DNA of 64,000 nucleotides from positions 2,796,501 to 2,860,500 of the forward strand of contig NZ_CP104209.1 of the NCBI RefSeq assembly GCF_025244765.1, written 5' to 3'. Below the pieces are notes generated by a model that had not been told where the DNA came from, ran no database searches, and saw only the letters and a list, made by a program, of their open reading frames with translations. Source of the stretch: Empedobacter stercoris (lineage in GTDB: Bacteria > Bacteroidota > Bacteroidia > Flavobacteriales > Weeksellaceae). This document shows, piece after piece, positions 44,884-53,684 of this stretch. How positions within the stretch are numbered: position 1 is the stretch's first letter; each line of letters opens with the position of its first letter. The position numbers and the translations under genes are program-made.

Positions 44884-47373
44884 ATGAGTATCAAAATTCC
44901 GAGTCATTTAAAAGGATTATCTACCACCGAAGTAAAAGAATCACAACAAAAATATGGCTATAATGCTATAAAGGATGAACATAAAAGTACATGGTACAGT
45001 ATGTTGTTTGATATCTTGAAAGAGCCCATGACAATTATTTTAATTGTGGTTTCAGTTATTTATTTACTTGTAGGTGATTTAGGCGAAGCAGCGTTTATGT
45101 TTGTTGCGATTCTTGCTTTAACAGGGATTTCTTTTTATCAAGATAGTCGTAATCAAAAAGCGTTAGAAGAACTCGAAAAATTGAACGAACCGTTGAGCTC
45201 GGTTGTTCGTAACGGCGAATTAATCGAAATCCCTACACACGAAATTACGGTTGGAGATTTATGTGTTACAGAAGAAGGAAAAATGATTAATGCAGATGGT
45301 AAAATTGTTCATAGCAATGATTTTTCTGTAAACGAATCGGCACTGACAGGTGAGAGTATGTCAGTTTTTAAAGATACCGAACATCCAGAAATTTATAGTG
45401 GAACCTTAACCGTTTCGGGATTAGCTTTTTTTGAAGTAACAAGTATTGGTGCTGAAACAAAATTAGGAAAAATAGGAACTTCACTTTTATCAATTAAAGA
45501 CGAAAAATCACCTTTGCAGATACAAATTGAAAAGTTTGTAAAAGGAATGGCGATTATCGGAATCATAGTTTTCTTATTAGTTTGCGTTGTAAATTATATT
45601 CAAACGAAAGATTTAATCAATAGTTTATTGAGTGGATTAACATTAGCAATGTCTATTTTACCAGAAGAAATTCCTGTTGCTTTTACTACTTTTATGGCTT
45701 TAGGATCGTGGAAGTTACTACGTCAAGGAATTATTGTTAAAAAAAGTAGCGTTGTAGAAACCTTAGGGAGTACAACAGTAATTTGTAGCGACAAAACAGG
45801 AACAATTACCGAAAACTCGATGCAATTAAAAGCTGTTTATGACTTTAAAACCAATGCAATTTATGAAGAAGATAAGTTTCAGAATAAAGCAATTGCGGAG
45901 TTAATTGAGTATGCAATGTGGAGTAGTGAACCTGTTCCTTTTGATCCGATGGAAAAAACATTGCATCGTGTTTACGAGGCGACACAAAAAGATGTTAGAG
46001 CAAACTATCAGATGTTTCACGAATATCCATTGTCAGGAAAACCTCCAATGATGACGCATTGTTTTCGAAATGCTGAAGATCATCTAATTATCGCTGCGAA
46101 AGGAGCTCCTGAAGCTATTTTACAAGTTGCTCATCTTTCTGAAGAACAAATAATCCAGTTGCGAAAGGTGATTCGCGATTTAGGAACACAAGGATATCGA
46201 CTTTTGGGTGTTGCAAAATCGACTTTTGGTTCGACTGATTTTCCAAAACAACAACAAGAATTGCCCTTTGAATTGTTAGGTTTTGTGGTGTTTTATGATC
46301 CACCAAAGAAAGGTATAAATGAAGTGTTTCAAAAAATATATGATGCTGGAATAAAAGTTAAAGTAATCACAGGTGATAATGCCGAAACAACAATGAGTAT
46401 AGCTAATCAAGCAGGAATTATTCATGCCGAAGATCATATAACTGGAGCTGAAATTGCTCATCTTTCGAAAGAAGAATTGGCGAAAACTGCAGATGAAAAA
46501 GTTTTGTTCGCACGTATGTTTCCTGAAGCGAAATTAGCAGTTGTAAATGCATTAAAAGATAACGGAGAAATTGTTGCCATGTTAGGCGATGGTGTAAACG
46601 ACGGACCAGCTTTAAAAGCAGCGCATATTGGGGTTGCAATGGGAGAGAAAGGAACAGAGATTGCGAAGCAAGCTGCACAATTGATTTTAACAAATGATGA
46701 TTTTGGTAAATTAGTGATTGGAATTGAAGCTGGAAGAAGAATTTATACCAACCTAAAAAAAGCAGTTCAATACATAATTTCAATTCATATTCCGATTATA
46801 TTAATCGTTTCCTTGCCATTATTTTTGGGTTGGGCATTTCCTCAAATTTTCACACCTGTTCACGTTATTTTCTTAGAGTTGGTTATGGGACCTACATGTT
46901 CGATTGTCTATGAAAACGAACCTTTGGAAAAGAATTCTATGAACGAAAAACCTCGTCCTATGACGGAAACTTTTCTGAATTGGAAAGAGCTTTCGACAAG
47001 TATAATTCAAGGATTAGCCATTACATTAGGTTTGCTTTTTATTTATCAATTTACCTATCAATCTGGTGGAGATGAAGATAAAACACGTGCAATGGTCTTT
47101 ACAACACTTATTTTTTCGAATATTTGGTTGAGTTTAACGAATCGTTCATTTTATGATAGTTTATGGTCAAGTTTTAAAAATAAAAACTACTTAATGTTGG
47201 CTGTGATTATTTTAACCTTGTGTATTTTGTTTTCGATTTTATATATACAACCAATTTCGAAGTTTTTTAAAGTAACATCATTAAATGTAAATGAGCTAAG
47301 TTTAGCAATGATAGTTGCTGTAGTTTCGGTTTTATGGTTCGAAATTTATAAATGGATAAAACGTAAAAAATAA
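44884..47373 (+). CDS. Cation-translocating P-type ATPase (P2, Ca2+-like)
   Basis: The 829-aa membrane pump has the N-terminal cation ATPase region (GLSTTEVKESQQKYGYNAI), actuator loop LTGES, phosphorylation motif ICSDKTGTIT (D303), nucleotide site KGAPEA, and the hinge MLGDGVNDGPALKAA. The helix-4 motif LPEEIPVAF resembles the PEEIP/PEGL motif of calcium and other P2 pumps, so Ca2+ or another hard cation is likely; CPx heavy-metal pumping is excluded because no CPC motif exists. About ten membrane helices. Its terminator stem reaches into the convergent hydrolase gene. Confidence 0.92.
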   Translation: MSIKIPSHLKGLSTTEVKESQQKYGYNAIKDEHKSTWYSMLFDILKEPMTIILIVVSVIYLLVGDLGEAAFMFVAILALTGISFYQDSRNQKALEELEKLNEPLSSVVRNGELIEIPTHEITVGDLCVTEEGKMINADGKIVHSNDFSVNESALTGESMSVFKDTEHPEIYSGTLTVSGLAFFEVTSIGAETKLGKIGTSLLSIKDEKSPLQIQIEKFVKGMAIIGIIVFLLVCVVNYIQTKDLINSLLSGLTLAMSILPEEIPVAFTTFMALGSWKLLRQGIIVKKSSVVETLGSTTVICSDKTGTITENSMQLKAVYDFKTNAIYEEDKFQNKAIAELIEYAMWSSEPVPFDPMEKTLHRVYEATQKDVRANYQMFHEYPLSGKPPMMTHCFRNAEDHLIIAAKGAPEAILQVAHLSEEQIIQLRKVIRDLGTQGYRLLGVAKSTFGSTDFPKQQQELPFELLGFVVFYDPPKKGINEVFQKIYDAGIKVKVITGDNAETTMSIANQAGIIHAEDHITGAEIAHLSKEELAKTADEKVLFARMFPEAKLAVVNALKDNGEIVAMLGDGVNDGPALKAAHIGVAMGEKGTEIAKQAAQLILTNDDFGKLVIGIEAGRRIYTNLKKAVQYIISIHIPIILIVSLPLFLGWAFPQIFTPVHVIFLELVMGPTCSIVYENEPLEKNSMNEKPRPMTETFLNWKELSTSIIQGLAITLGLLFIYQFTYQSGGDEDKTRAMVFTTLIFSNIWLSLTNRSFYDSLWSSFKNKNYLMLAVIILTLCILFSILYIQPISKFFKVTSLNVNELSLAMIVAVVSVLWFEIYKWIKRKK

Positions 47374-47393
47374 AAATGATTTAATGAATAATC

Positions 47394-47440
47394 ATCGAGT
47401 TTATTGAGATTATAATGTATCAATAAACTCGATTGTTTTT
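47394..47440 (+). terminator. Terminator of the P-type ATPase gene, overlapping convergent coding end
   Basis: ATCGAGTTTATTGA (47394-47407) pairs perfectly with TCAATAAACTCGAT (47420-47433), followed by TGTTTTTT. The right arm encodes the last residues of the hydrolase on the minus strand. Confidence 0.8.
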
Positions 47441-48180
47441 TCAAAAGTAGGTACTTTATTTTCTTTAAAAGGCGTATGTTTAGCGTCAGGAACGATATAA
47501 TTTTCTTTTCGTCCATTTACATTGTCGATAATTCCAATCACTTGTTCCATTGTTCCAAATTCGTCATCAATTCCTTGAATAACCAAAGTAGGACATTTTA
47601 TATTTTTTAATTCTTCGCGAATATCAAAGTTTACAAAATCGGGTCTTAGCCATGTTTCGGTCCACATTTCAAATACTTTTTGCGTATTATCTCCGTGATA
47701 TTTTCTTAAACGTTCTTTTAGGTTTGTTTCTGCGTAAGCAATTTTAGCAGCTCTAATTCCATTCAGGGTTACTTCTTCTACGATGACATGAGAACCAACA
47801 ACGACAATTCCTTTTAGATTTTTATGGTACTTAGCTGCATACAGTAATGCAATTGTACCACCATCACTATGTCCAAAAAGAATAATTTCTTTAAAGTTGA
47901 AATGGTTGACAAGTTGATTTAAAAAGTCCGCTTCATCGTGCATATAAGTTAACTCGCGTCGATCAATTGTAAATGGAGATGATTTTCCATAACCTTTTCG
48001 ATCATAAATAAACAGATTACAATTACTTTTTTCGGCAACTTCTTTTGGGAAATCCCTCCAAAGTTGTGTACACCCTAAGGAATCGTGTAAGAATATAAGT
48101 GTAGGTCTTTCTGGATTAATTTCGTGGTGAATGTAATGAATTTTAGCATCGTTGATTTCTAAACAAGTTTGGCTTTCCAT
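47410..48180 (-). CDS. Alpha/beta-hydrolase fold protein
   Basis: The 256-aa cytoplasmic protein has the oxyanion region FLHDSLGCTQLWRDFP, NLFIYDRKGYGKSS, the nucleophile elbow LFGHSDGGTIALLYA (Ser), the acid in VIQGIDDEFGT and His in VPDAKHTPFKEN. Together these form a catalytic Ser-Asp-His triad. Relatives include esterases, haloperoxidase-like and lactonase enzymes; the substrate cannot be deduced. It is convergent with the P-type ATPase and upstream of a gmk terminator, so it is probably monocistronic. Confidence 0.88.
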   Translation of the reverse strand: MESQTCLEINDAKIHYIHHEINPERPTLIFLHDSLGCTQLWRDFPKEVAEKSNCNLFIYDRKGYGKSSPFTIDRRELTYMHDEADFLNQLVNHFNFKEIILFGHSDGGTIALLYAAKYHKNLKGIVVVGSHVIVEEVTLNGIRAAKIAYAETNLKERLRKYHGDNTQKVFEMWTETWLRPDFVNFDIREELKNIKCPTLVIQGIDDEFGTMEQVIGIIDNVNGRKENYIVPDAKHTPFKENKVPTFEKTIEFIDTL

Positions 48181-48211
48181 TTTTTATTTTGATTTTCAGA
48201 ATTAAAGATAA

Positions 48212-48248
48212 CAAAAATGCCTCGAATAAATAAAATCGAGGCATTTGT
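48212..48248 (-). terminator. Terminator after gmk
   Basis: AAATGCCTCGA pairs with TCGAGGCATTT, with T-rich sequence on the minus strand 20 bp past the gmk stop. Confidence 0.8.
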
Positions 48249-48267
48249 ATAGGATTAGGATAAATTA

Positions 48268-48834
48268 TTAGTTGATAAAATCAGTAATAATATCTAACGT
48301 TTTTGCTTTTGCAGTTTCTAAATCATCATTCAAAAGAATAGTATCAAACTCTTTTGCTTTTTCCATTTCGATTCCCGCTTTATCAATACGCTGTTTCAAC
48401 TTATCCTTGCTTTCGGTATTACGTGAAATCAATCGTTCTTTTAAAATATCTAATGAAGGTGGATTAACAAATACGGTTAAACATTCTTCTCCGTATAATT
48501 TTTTGATATTCAATGCACCAATTACATCAATATCAAAAATAACAGAATTACCTTCAGAAGTAATACGATCAACTTCCGATTTTAATGTTCCATAAAAATT
48601 ATTACGATACACTTCTTCGTGTTCTACGAATTCGTCTTTTGCAATTTTTGTTTTAAATTCTTCTGGAGTTAAGAAATAATAGTCTTTTCCGTGAACTTCA
48701 CCTTCGCGTTTATCTCTTGTTGTACAAGAAATAGAAAATTTGATGTGATCTAATTGTTCTAAAGCATAGCGAACCAAAGTTGTTTTTCCTGCGCCTGATG
48801 GTGCTGAAAAGACAATTAACTTTCCTTTTTTCAT
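48268..48834 (-). CDS. gmk: Guanylate kinase
   Basis: Gmk phosphorylates GMP to GDP. The 188-aa protein has the P-loop VFSAPSGAGKTTLVRY, the GMP-binding signature ISCTTRDKREGEVHGKDYYF, and VIFDIDVIGALNIKKLY. The length is normal for the family. Its start overlaps the last base of the yicC-like gene, a typical yicC-gmk operon. Confidence 0.97.
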   Translation of the reverse strand: MKKGKLIVFSAPSGAGKTTLVRYALEQLDHIKFSISCTTRDKREGEVHGKDYYFLTPEEFKTKIAKDEFVEHEEVYRNNFYGTLKSEVDRITSEGNSVIFDIDVIGALNIKKLYGEECLTVFVNPPSLDILKERLISRNTESKDKLKQRIDKAGIEMEKAKEFDTILLNDDLETAKAKTLDIITDFIN

Positions 48835-49694
48835 TATAAAATGTTTAACGATTGTTCTTTAATTTTTTCCAATTCATCTTTCATTTGAACGACAATTTTT
48901 TGCATTTCAGAATGATTAGATTTTGAGCCTAAAGTATTGATTTCTCGTCCAATTTCTTGAGAAATAAAACCTAATTTTTTACCATTAGATGCTATTCCCG
49001 CTAATTCTTTTAAGAAATATTCGCAATGATTTTTCAAACGAACTTTTTCTTCTGTGATGTCTAATTTTTCCAAATAGAAAATCATTTCTTGCTCAAAACG
49101 ATTTTGATCAACATCAACTTTTAATTCTTCTAAACGTTTGTTGAAACGTTCTTTAATTGTTTCAATACGTTCTTGTTCAAATGGTATAACTTGAGTTAAA
49201 AGTTCAAGAATATTATTTAAGTTTAATGTTAAATATTTTTCTAATACTTTTCCTTCATCTAATCTAAATTGATTCAAAGCATTGATTGCTTCGATGATTG
49301 TTGCACGAATTTGATTCCATTCTTCTTCGTTCAAATCATCTTGCGTATACGAAATAACATCAGGCAAACGCATGATAACTGGTAACAATTCGCCGTCAGT
49401 CACATTTGGAGTGATCGACTTGAATTCTTCCATATAACTTTTGATTAATTCAGCATTTATAGATTGATTTCTTGCAGCTGGATTTAATTCAACCAACATC
49501 GAAAAATCAATTTTCCCACGTTGAACTTTTTCTGAAATAAGATTTCTGATTTCTAATTCTTTCTCGCGGTAAAAAGAAGGGATTCTTGTGTTCAAATCCA
49601 ATGTTTTACTGTTCAAAGAACGGATTTCTATCGTTACTTTTTTTTCAGGTAATTCCAATACGGCTTTACCGTAACCTGTCATAGATGCTATCAT
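48834..49694 (-). CDS. yicC: YicC/YloC-family endoribonuclease
   Basis: The 286-aa protein starts MIASMTGYGKAVLELPEKKV with RSLNSKTLDLNTRIPSFYRE, the N-terminal YicC signature, and ends with DUF1732-type QEIGREINTLGSKSNHSEMQ. YicC proteins act in RNA turnover and stationary-phase survival; the endoribonuclease activity is established for E. coli YicC and inferred here. It overlaps gmk by one base (shared A of TAATG-type junction). A -7 box is 19 bp upstream. Confidence 0.93.
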   Translation of the reverse strand: MIASMTGYGKAVLELPEKKVTIEIRSLNSKTLDLNTRIPSFYREKELEIRNLISEKVQRGKIDFSMLVELNPAARNQSINAELIKSYMEEFKSITPNVTDGELLPVIMRLPDVISYTQDDLNEEEWNQIRATIIEAINALNQFRLDEGKVLEKYLTLNLNNILELLTQVIPFEQERIETIKERFNKRLEELKVDVDQNRFEQEMIFYLEKLDITEEKVRLKNHCEYFLKELAGIASNGKKLGFISQEIGREINTLGSKSNHSEMQKIVVQMKDELEKIKEQSLNIL

Positions 49695-49713
49695 AATTGT
49701 AAAATTATGCGAG

Positions 49714-49721
49714 CAAAATTA
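49714..49721 (-). promoter_or_regulatory. -7 box for yicC-gmk
   Basis: CAAAATTA is TAATTTTG on the coding strand, 19 bp before the ATG. Confidence 0.5.
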
Positions 49722-49831
49722 CAATAAATTAACGTAATGTGAACTTAATATCGCTTTTAATGACTTTAAAGTTTTACATTTAGTTGAAATTTATATATAC
49801 GCAAACACCATCACTCCTGATAATATTTATA

Positions 49832-51061
49832 CTATTGATTAATCAAAGAACCATTTTTCCAAACATTTGTTGGTTGTAATTGTCCTTGATAATAAATAAT
49901 ATTACGATAATCGAAGGTAGAGAAGCTGATAAAATCGGCTTTTTTATCTTTTTCTATTGTTCCACGATCAGTTAAATTTAAAGCCTTTGCAGCACGAAAA
50001 GTAATTGCAGCTAAAACTTCAGCCATTGATAATTTCTCAAAAGTAGCTAATACAGAAGCTTGTGTCAATAGACTTCCCATTGGAGCTGAACCAGGATTCC
50101 AATCTGAAGCAATCGAAACACAACAACCAGCATCTAACAATTTTCGGGCAGGCGCATATTGCATTCCCAAACCAATAGAAGCACCAGGTAAAACTGTTGC
50201 TACAACATCAGAATTGGCTAGATTTTTCACTTCTTCTTTTCCAGAAAATTCCAAATGATCTGCGCTCAATGCATGGTGTTTAGTGGCTAAATAACTTCCT
50301 CCAGCCGTAAATTGATCGGCGTGAATGGTAATGTCAAATCCTTGTTTTTTGGCTTCGTTCAAGAAATAATCACCTTCTTCAACAGAAAAAGCAGATTGTT
50401 CCACAAAAATATCTATGCGGTTTGCTAATTCTTCAGATTTTAATTTAGGAAAAACTTCTTTTACCAATAATTCTAAATATTCTTTGTTCAAACCTTCAAA
50501 ATCTTTTGGTTTCATATGCGCGCCTAAAAAAGTCGGAATCAAATCAATTTCACTTTCTTGATTCGCCATATTTATAGCTTCCAACATCTTGATTTCACCT
50601 TCAACAGAAAGTGCATAACCCGATTTTACTTCTGCAGTTGTAATTCCTTGTTTGGCTAATTGCGCAATATGTTTTAGTGTAATATCTTTCAGTTCATCAA
50701 CCGTTTTTTTACGTGTTTCTGTCACGGTAGACCAAATTCCACCACCACTTTCTGCAATTTCTAAATAGGTTTTTCCGTCCAAACGCATTGCAAAATCTTT
50801 GGCGCGATTTCCTCCAAAACAAACGTGTGTATGCGAATCGACAAATCCAGGAAGTAAAACCTGTTCTGTTTCAATTCGTTCAATTTCGATGTTTGGATGT
50901 TGTTGAGAAAGCGTTTCGAAATGACCAATTTCTACAATTGTTTCATTGTCAGTAATAATCCCGCCATTTTCAAGAATATCGACTTGATTTTCGTGAATTG
51001 CGCCTTTTAAAGGTAAATTGGCAAGTGTTATAATTTGTCTGAAAGGACCAATTAACTTCAT
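49832..51061 (-). CDS. hutI: Imidazolonepropionase
   Basis: HutI hydrolyses 4-imidazolone-5-propanoate to formiminoglutamate in histidine degradation. The 409-aa amidohydrolase has the metal motif LPGFVDSHTHVCFGGNRAKD, TAEVKSGYALSVEGEIKML, ITIHADQFTAGG, SADHLEF and IASDWNPGSAPMG, covering the His/Asp ligands. The other hut genes are not adjacent, so in this genome the pathway appears scattered. No promoter box was recognised. Confidence 0.95.
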   Translation of the reverse strand: MKLIGPFRQIITLANLPLKGAIHENQVDILENGGIITDNETIVEIGHFETLSQQHPNIEIERIETEQVLLPGFVDSHTHVCFGGNRAKDFAMRLDGKTYLEIAESGGGIWSTVTETRKKTVDELKDITLKHIAQLAKQGITTAEVKSGYALSVEGEIKMLEAINMANQESEIDLIPTFLGAHMKPKDFEGLNKEYLELLVKEVFPKLKSEELANRIDIFVEQSAFSVEEGDYFLNEAKKQGFDITIHADQFTAGGSYLATKHHALSADHLEFSGKEEVKNLANSDVVATVLPGASIGLGMQYAPARKLLDAGCCVSIASDWNPGSAPMGSLLTQASVLATFEKLSMAEVLAAITFRAAKALNLTDRGTIEKDKKADFISFSTFDYRNIIYYQGQLQPTNVWKNGSLINQ

Positions 51062-51143
51062 TTTGTTGTTTTATAACACAAGTTTACGAAATTTAACGGA
51101 GATTGTATTCGAATTTTGAAACTCGTTTAACGAACTTCGAAGT

Positions 51144-51353
51144 TTATTTTTTCTTCAAATAAGTAGGGTCGTTAGGGTATTTGATTACTTTAACCAACGT
51201 TACGATAGAGATGAAAACAAAAATTAAAATAACAATACTATTTACGATAACACGACTATTTTGATCATTAACTAACCCAATGTTAAGCTCGTAAGCAGCC
51301 CAAATTATAATTAAAACTTGTGGTAAAAGCGCACCAAAAATATTTTTTGTCAT
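51144..51353 (-). CDS. Small two-helix membrane protein
   Basis: The 69-aa protein has two hydrophobic segments (LLPQVLIIIWAAYELNI and VIVNSIVILIFVFISIVTLV) and a basic C-terminus (YLKKK). No family is recognised. It sits alone between hutI and the DUF3078 pair, on the same strand as both. Confidence 0.65.
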   Translation of the reverse strand: MTKNIFGALLPQVLIIIWAAYELNIGLVNDQNSRVIVNSIVILIFVFISIVTLVKVIKYPNDPTYLKKK

Positions 51354-51392
51354 TTTATTCTTCTATTGAATTGTAAAGATAAAAAAAATAAA

Positions 51393-51419
51393 AAACCTGC
51401 TTATCAAAAGCAGGTTGAA
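51393..51419 (-). terminator. Terminator after the DUF3078 pair
   Basis: AACCTGCTT (ATCA) AAGCAGGTT with a long T-rich run on the minus strand. Confidence 0.8.
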
Positions 51420-51423
51420 AATA

Positions 51424-52476
51424 TTATTGAGTGACTAATTTTGTTTCATTAAGAATTGGTTCATTCTTCAGAATATTAGTTGCGACTTCTATGGTGTTTT
51501 CTTTTTCTTCGAAGATTGGTGCTTCTTGTATGAAGGCTGTTGTTGATGCCTCTTCAACTTTTGGAGGCGTGTTATCAAATTTATAATTAAACCCGATTCC
51601 AAGCGTTTGTTTTACTTGAGTTTTTTTAATTTGATCTTCGTCATACAATAAGTTGACAGCAACTTGAGCCGAAACAAATTGATTGACTTTAAGGTCTAAA
51701 ATTCCTTGATAGGCAACATCCATATTTCCGATTTTTTTTAAGTAATCAGCATAGATTCCTAAACGGCTGTCATAGCTAATACCATCCATTATTTGTAATT
51801 TGTATCGTGCGCCTAAATAAGCACCAAATTCAAATAAGGTATTGTCACCATCATTCTTAAGTCCAAAATTTCCTTTTTGTTGTAAATCTTTATCCAAAAC
51901 AAATGTAACTCTTGGTGTAAAAGGATGAATGTTTACTTGAAAATTTTCGTTCGGTTTATAATCAACACCCAATCCTAAACTTAAATAACCTGGCGCCATT
52001 AGATTTGAAATTTTTTCTTTTGGATCTAACGAATAATCATATCCTTCTGTAAATTGCGTTCGGAAATTCATCGCTGCAGCCAAATACCAATTATTTCCGA
52101 TGTTATAACCGTAAGATGAAGTTAAATCGATCACATCATTTGTTTTTCGAGAACTTTCTCCTTTATTGGTTTGAATTCCATAACCTAAAACGATACGATT
52201 GTCCCAAATATGTTTTTCACGGGTTAAATTGAATTCGTAATCAACATTCGCATTTAAAGCAAATGAATTTACACCTCCTGCAACCCAATTGGAAAAAGCA
52301 CTTTGAGAGAATAAAAGTGAATTGTTACCTGATACAAACCAACCATGTTGGCGACCGTCAAATTTTTGATCTTTTAAATAGCGTTTACTATCAGTTGCAA
52401 CTATCCCATCTTTTATAGTTTGAGCAAAAGACATCATAGAAGCAAATAAGGCTAAAGTGACTAAATGTTTTTTCAT
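51424..52476 (-). CDS. DUF3078 outer-membrane protein, copy 2
   Basis: The 350-aa protein has a signal peptide (MKKHLVTLALFASMMSFAQ) and a DUF3078 beta-barrel-like body with HGWFVSGNNSLLFSQSAFSN and NWVAGGVNSFALNANVDYEF. Its body is closely similar to the next gene upstream throughout (for example SNLMAPGYLSLGLG against SNLFAPAYITIGVG), so the two are tandem duplicates. The C-terminus differs, with a Glu/Thr-rich tail. Function unknown; outer-membrane location is inferred. Confidence 0.85.
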   Translation of the reverse strand: MKKHLVTLALFASMMSFAQTIKDGIVATDSKRYLKDQKFDGRQHGWFVSGNNSLLFSQSAFSNWVAGGVNSFALNANVDYEFNLTREKHIWDNRIVLGYGIQTNKGESSRKTNDVIDLTSSYGYNIGNNWYLAAAMNFRTQFTEGYDYSLDPKEKISNLMAPGYLSLGLGVDYKPNENFQVNIHPFTPRVTFVLDKDLQQKGNFGLKNDGDNTLFEFGAYLGARYKLQIMDGISYDSRLGIYADYLKKIGNMDVAYQGILDLKVNQFVSAQVAVNLLYDEDQIKKTQVKQTLGIGFNYKFDNTPPKVEEASTTAFIQEAPIFEEKENTIEVATNILKNEPILNETKLVTQ

Positions 52477-52502
52477 AAATAGTTAAAGTTGTTTTCGTTT
52501 AA

Positions 52503-53603
52503 TTATTCCCAAAATATTGATTCAGATTTGATATAAGTAGCTTTTTCGTCAATGGTATTTTTTTCGAATACTTGATCATAATTACGTTTATCCAATTTGA
52601 CTTTTGGCAGATGAATAGGAGCAATGCCAGTTGTATCGAAGTAGGGAAGAATCTCTTTTTTTCTTGATTTTTTTTTCGGTTTCTTTTTCGTGCTGTCTAT
52701 TTTATAAGTTAACCCAATACCTAAGGTTTGCTTAAATTGTGTTTCTTTCACTTGGTCTTCATCATAAATTAGATTTAAAGCCAATTGAGTAGACATAAAG
52801 TGATTGATTTTCATGTCTAATAATCCTGCGTAAACAATATCTAAATTGTAAAACTTATTCGAATAATTAGAGAATATACCAATATTGTTATCGTAGGTTA
52901 CATTTTCAAAAATTTTAACTTTATAACGACCACCTAAATAGGCTCCAACTTCGAAAAGTAAAGCATCTCCATCGTTGCGCAAACCATAAGTTCCTTTTGT
53001 CTGTAAATCTTTATCTGCAACAATTGTGGTACGAGAAGTTAATGGTTGAAATGTTACAGAAAAATTAGAATTAGGTGTATAATTTGCACCGACCCCTATT
53101 GTAATATACGCAGGAGCAAATAAATTTGATAGTTTCTTTTTGGGAGTTGCTCCATAATCATAACCAGCAGAAAACTGAGAACGAATATTAAGCGATGTAG
53201 TTAGATACCATTTTTCTTTAATCAAATATCCATAAGAAGTTGTAAGATTGATGTTATCTGCAGTTTTACGTGTTCCATTGGTTTTATTATCTAAGAATCC
53301 ATATTCTAAAATAAAACGATTGTCCCAAAAATGTTTCTTTTTTCGGAAATTGAATTCATAATCAGCTTTTGCATTGAGAGAAACCGAATTTTCTCCTCCG
53401 GCCATCCAATTAGAAAATGTATTTTGATTGACAGTTAACGTATTTGATCCATAAATTTCCCAACCTGATGCACGACCTGTTGTGTCTACTTTAGACTTTA
53501 GATATTTTCGCCCATCAATAATTAGATTTCCACTTGTATCTAAAAACTGAGCAGAGCTAAAAACGGATAGGACTAAAAATAGGATTGAGATAAATAGTCT
53601 CAT
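52503..53603 (-). CDS. DUF3078 outer-membrane protein, copy 1
   Basis: The 366-aa protein has a signal peptide (MRLFISILFLVLSVFSSAQ) and the DUF3078 pattern SGWEIYGSNTLTVNQNTFSN and NWMAGGENSVSLNAKADYEF. A Lys-rich insertion near residue 305 (KKKPKKKSRKKE) and an unrelated tail separate it from its neighbour. Alternating aromatic strands suggest a small barrel. The pair is probably one operon with a 26-bp gap, starting from a -7 box 42 bp upstream. Confidence 0.85.
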   Translation of the reverse strand: MRLFISILFLVLSVFSSAQFLDTSGNLIIDGRKYLKSKVDTTGRASGWEIYGSNTLTVNQNTFSNWMAGGENSVSLNAKADYEFNFRKKKHFWDNRFILEYGFLDNKTNGTRKTADNINLTTSYGYLIKEKWYLTTSLNIRSQFSAGYDYGATPKKKLSNLFAPAYITIGVGANYTPNSNFSVTFQPLTSRTTIVADKDLQTKGTYGLRNDGDALLFEVGAYLGGRYKVKIFENVTYDNNIGIFSNYSNKFYNLDIVYAGLLDMKINHFMSTQLALNLIYDEDQVKETQFKQTLGIGLTYKIDSTKKKPKKKSRKKEILPYFDTTGIAPIHLPKVKLDKRNYDQVFEKNTIDEKATYIKSESIFWE

Positions 53604-53614
53604 GTACTAAAAAA

Positions 53615-53654
53615 ATATCTTTGTTTAAAATTGAAAAATTCTAAACAAAGATAT
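53615..53654. repeat. Inverted repeat upstream of the DUF3078 operon
   Basis: ATATCTTTGTTTA (53615-53627) and TAAACAAAGATAT (53642-53654) are perfect inverse copies with a 14-nt spacer. Each arm contains a -7-like box on one strand (TATCTTTG). Confidence 0.75.
53646..53653 (-). promoter_or_regulatory. -7 box for the DUF3078 operon
   Basis: CAAAGATA is TATCTTTG on the coding strand, 42 bp before the first DUF3078 start, within the right arm of the inverted repeat. Confidence 0.45.
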
Positions 53655-53684
53655 CTAATTTATTTTGTAAGGTTAAAATGCTTT

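Noticed and set aside
44884-47373. Heavy-metal (CPx) P-type ATPase
   Set aside because: No CPC motif and no N-terminal metal-binding domain; the helix-4 motif is PEEIP.
48272-48595. Plus-strand frame opposite gmk
   Set aside because: Composition mirrors gmk; no signal or known motif.
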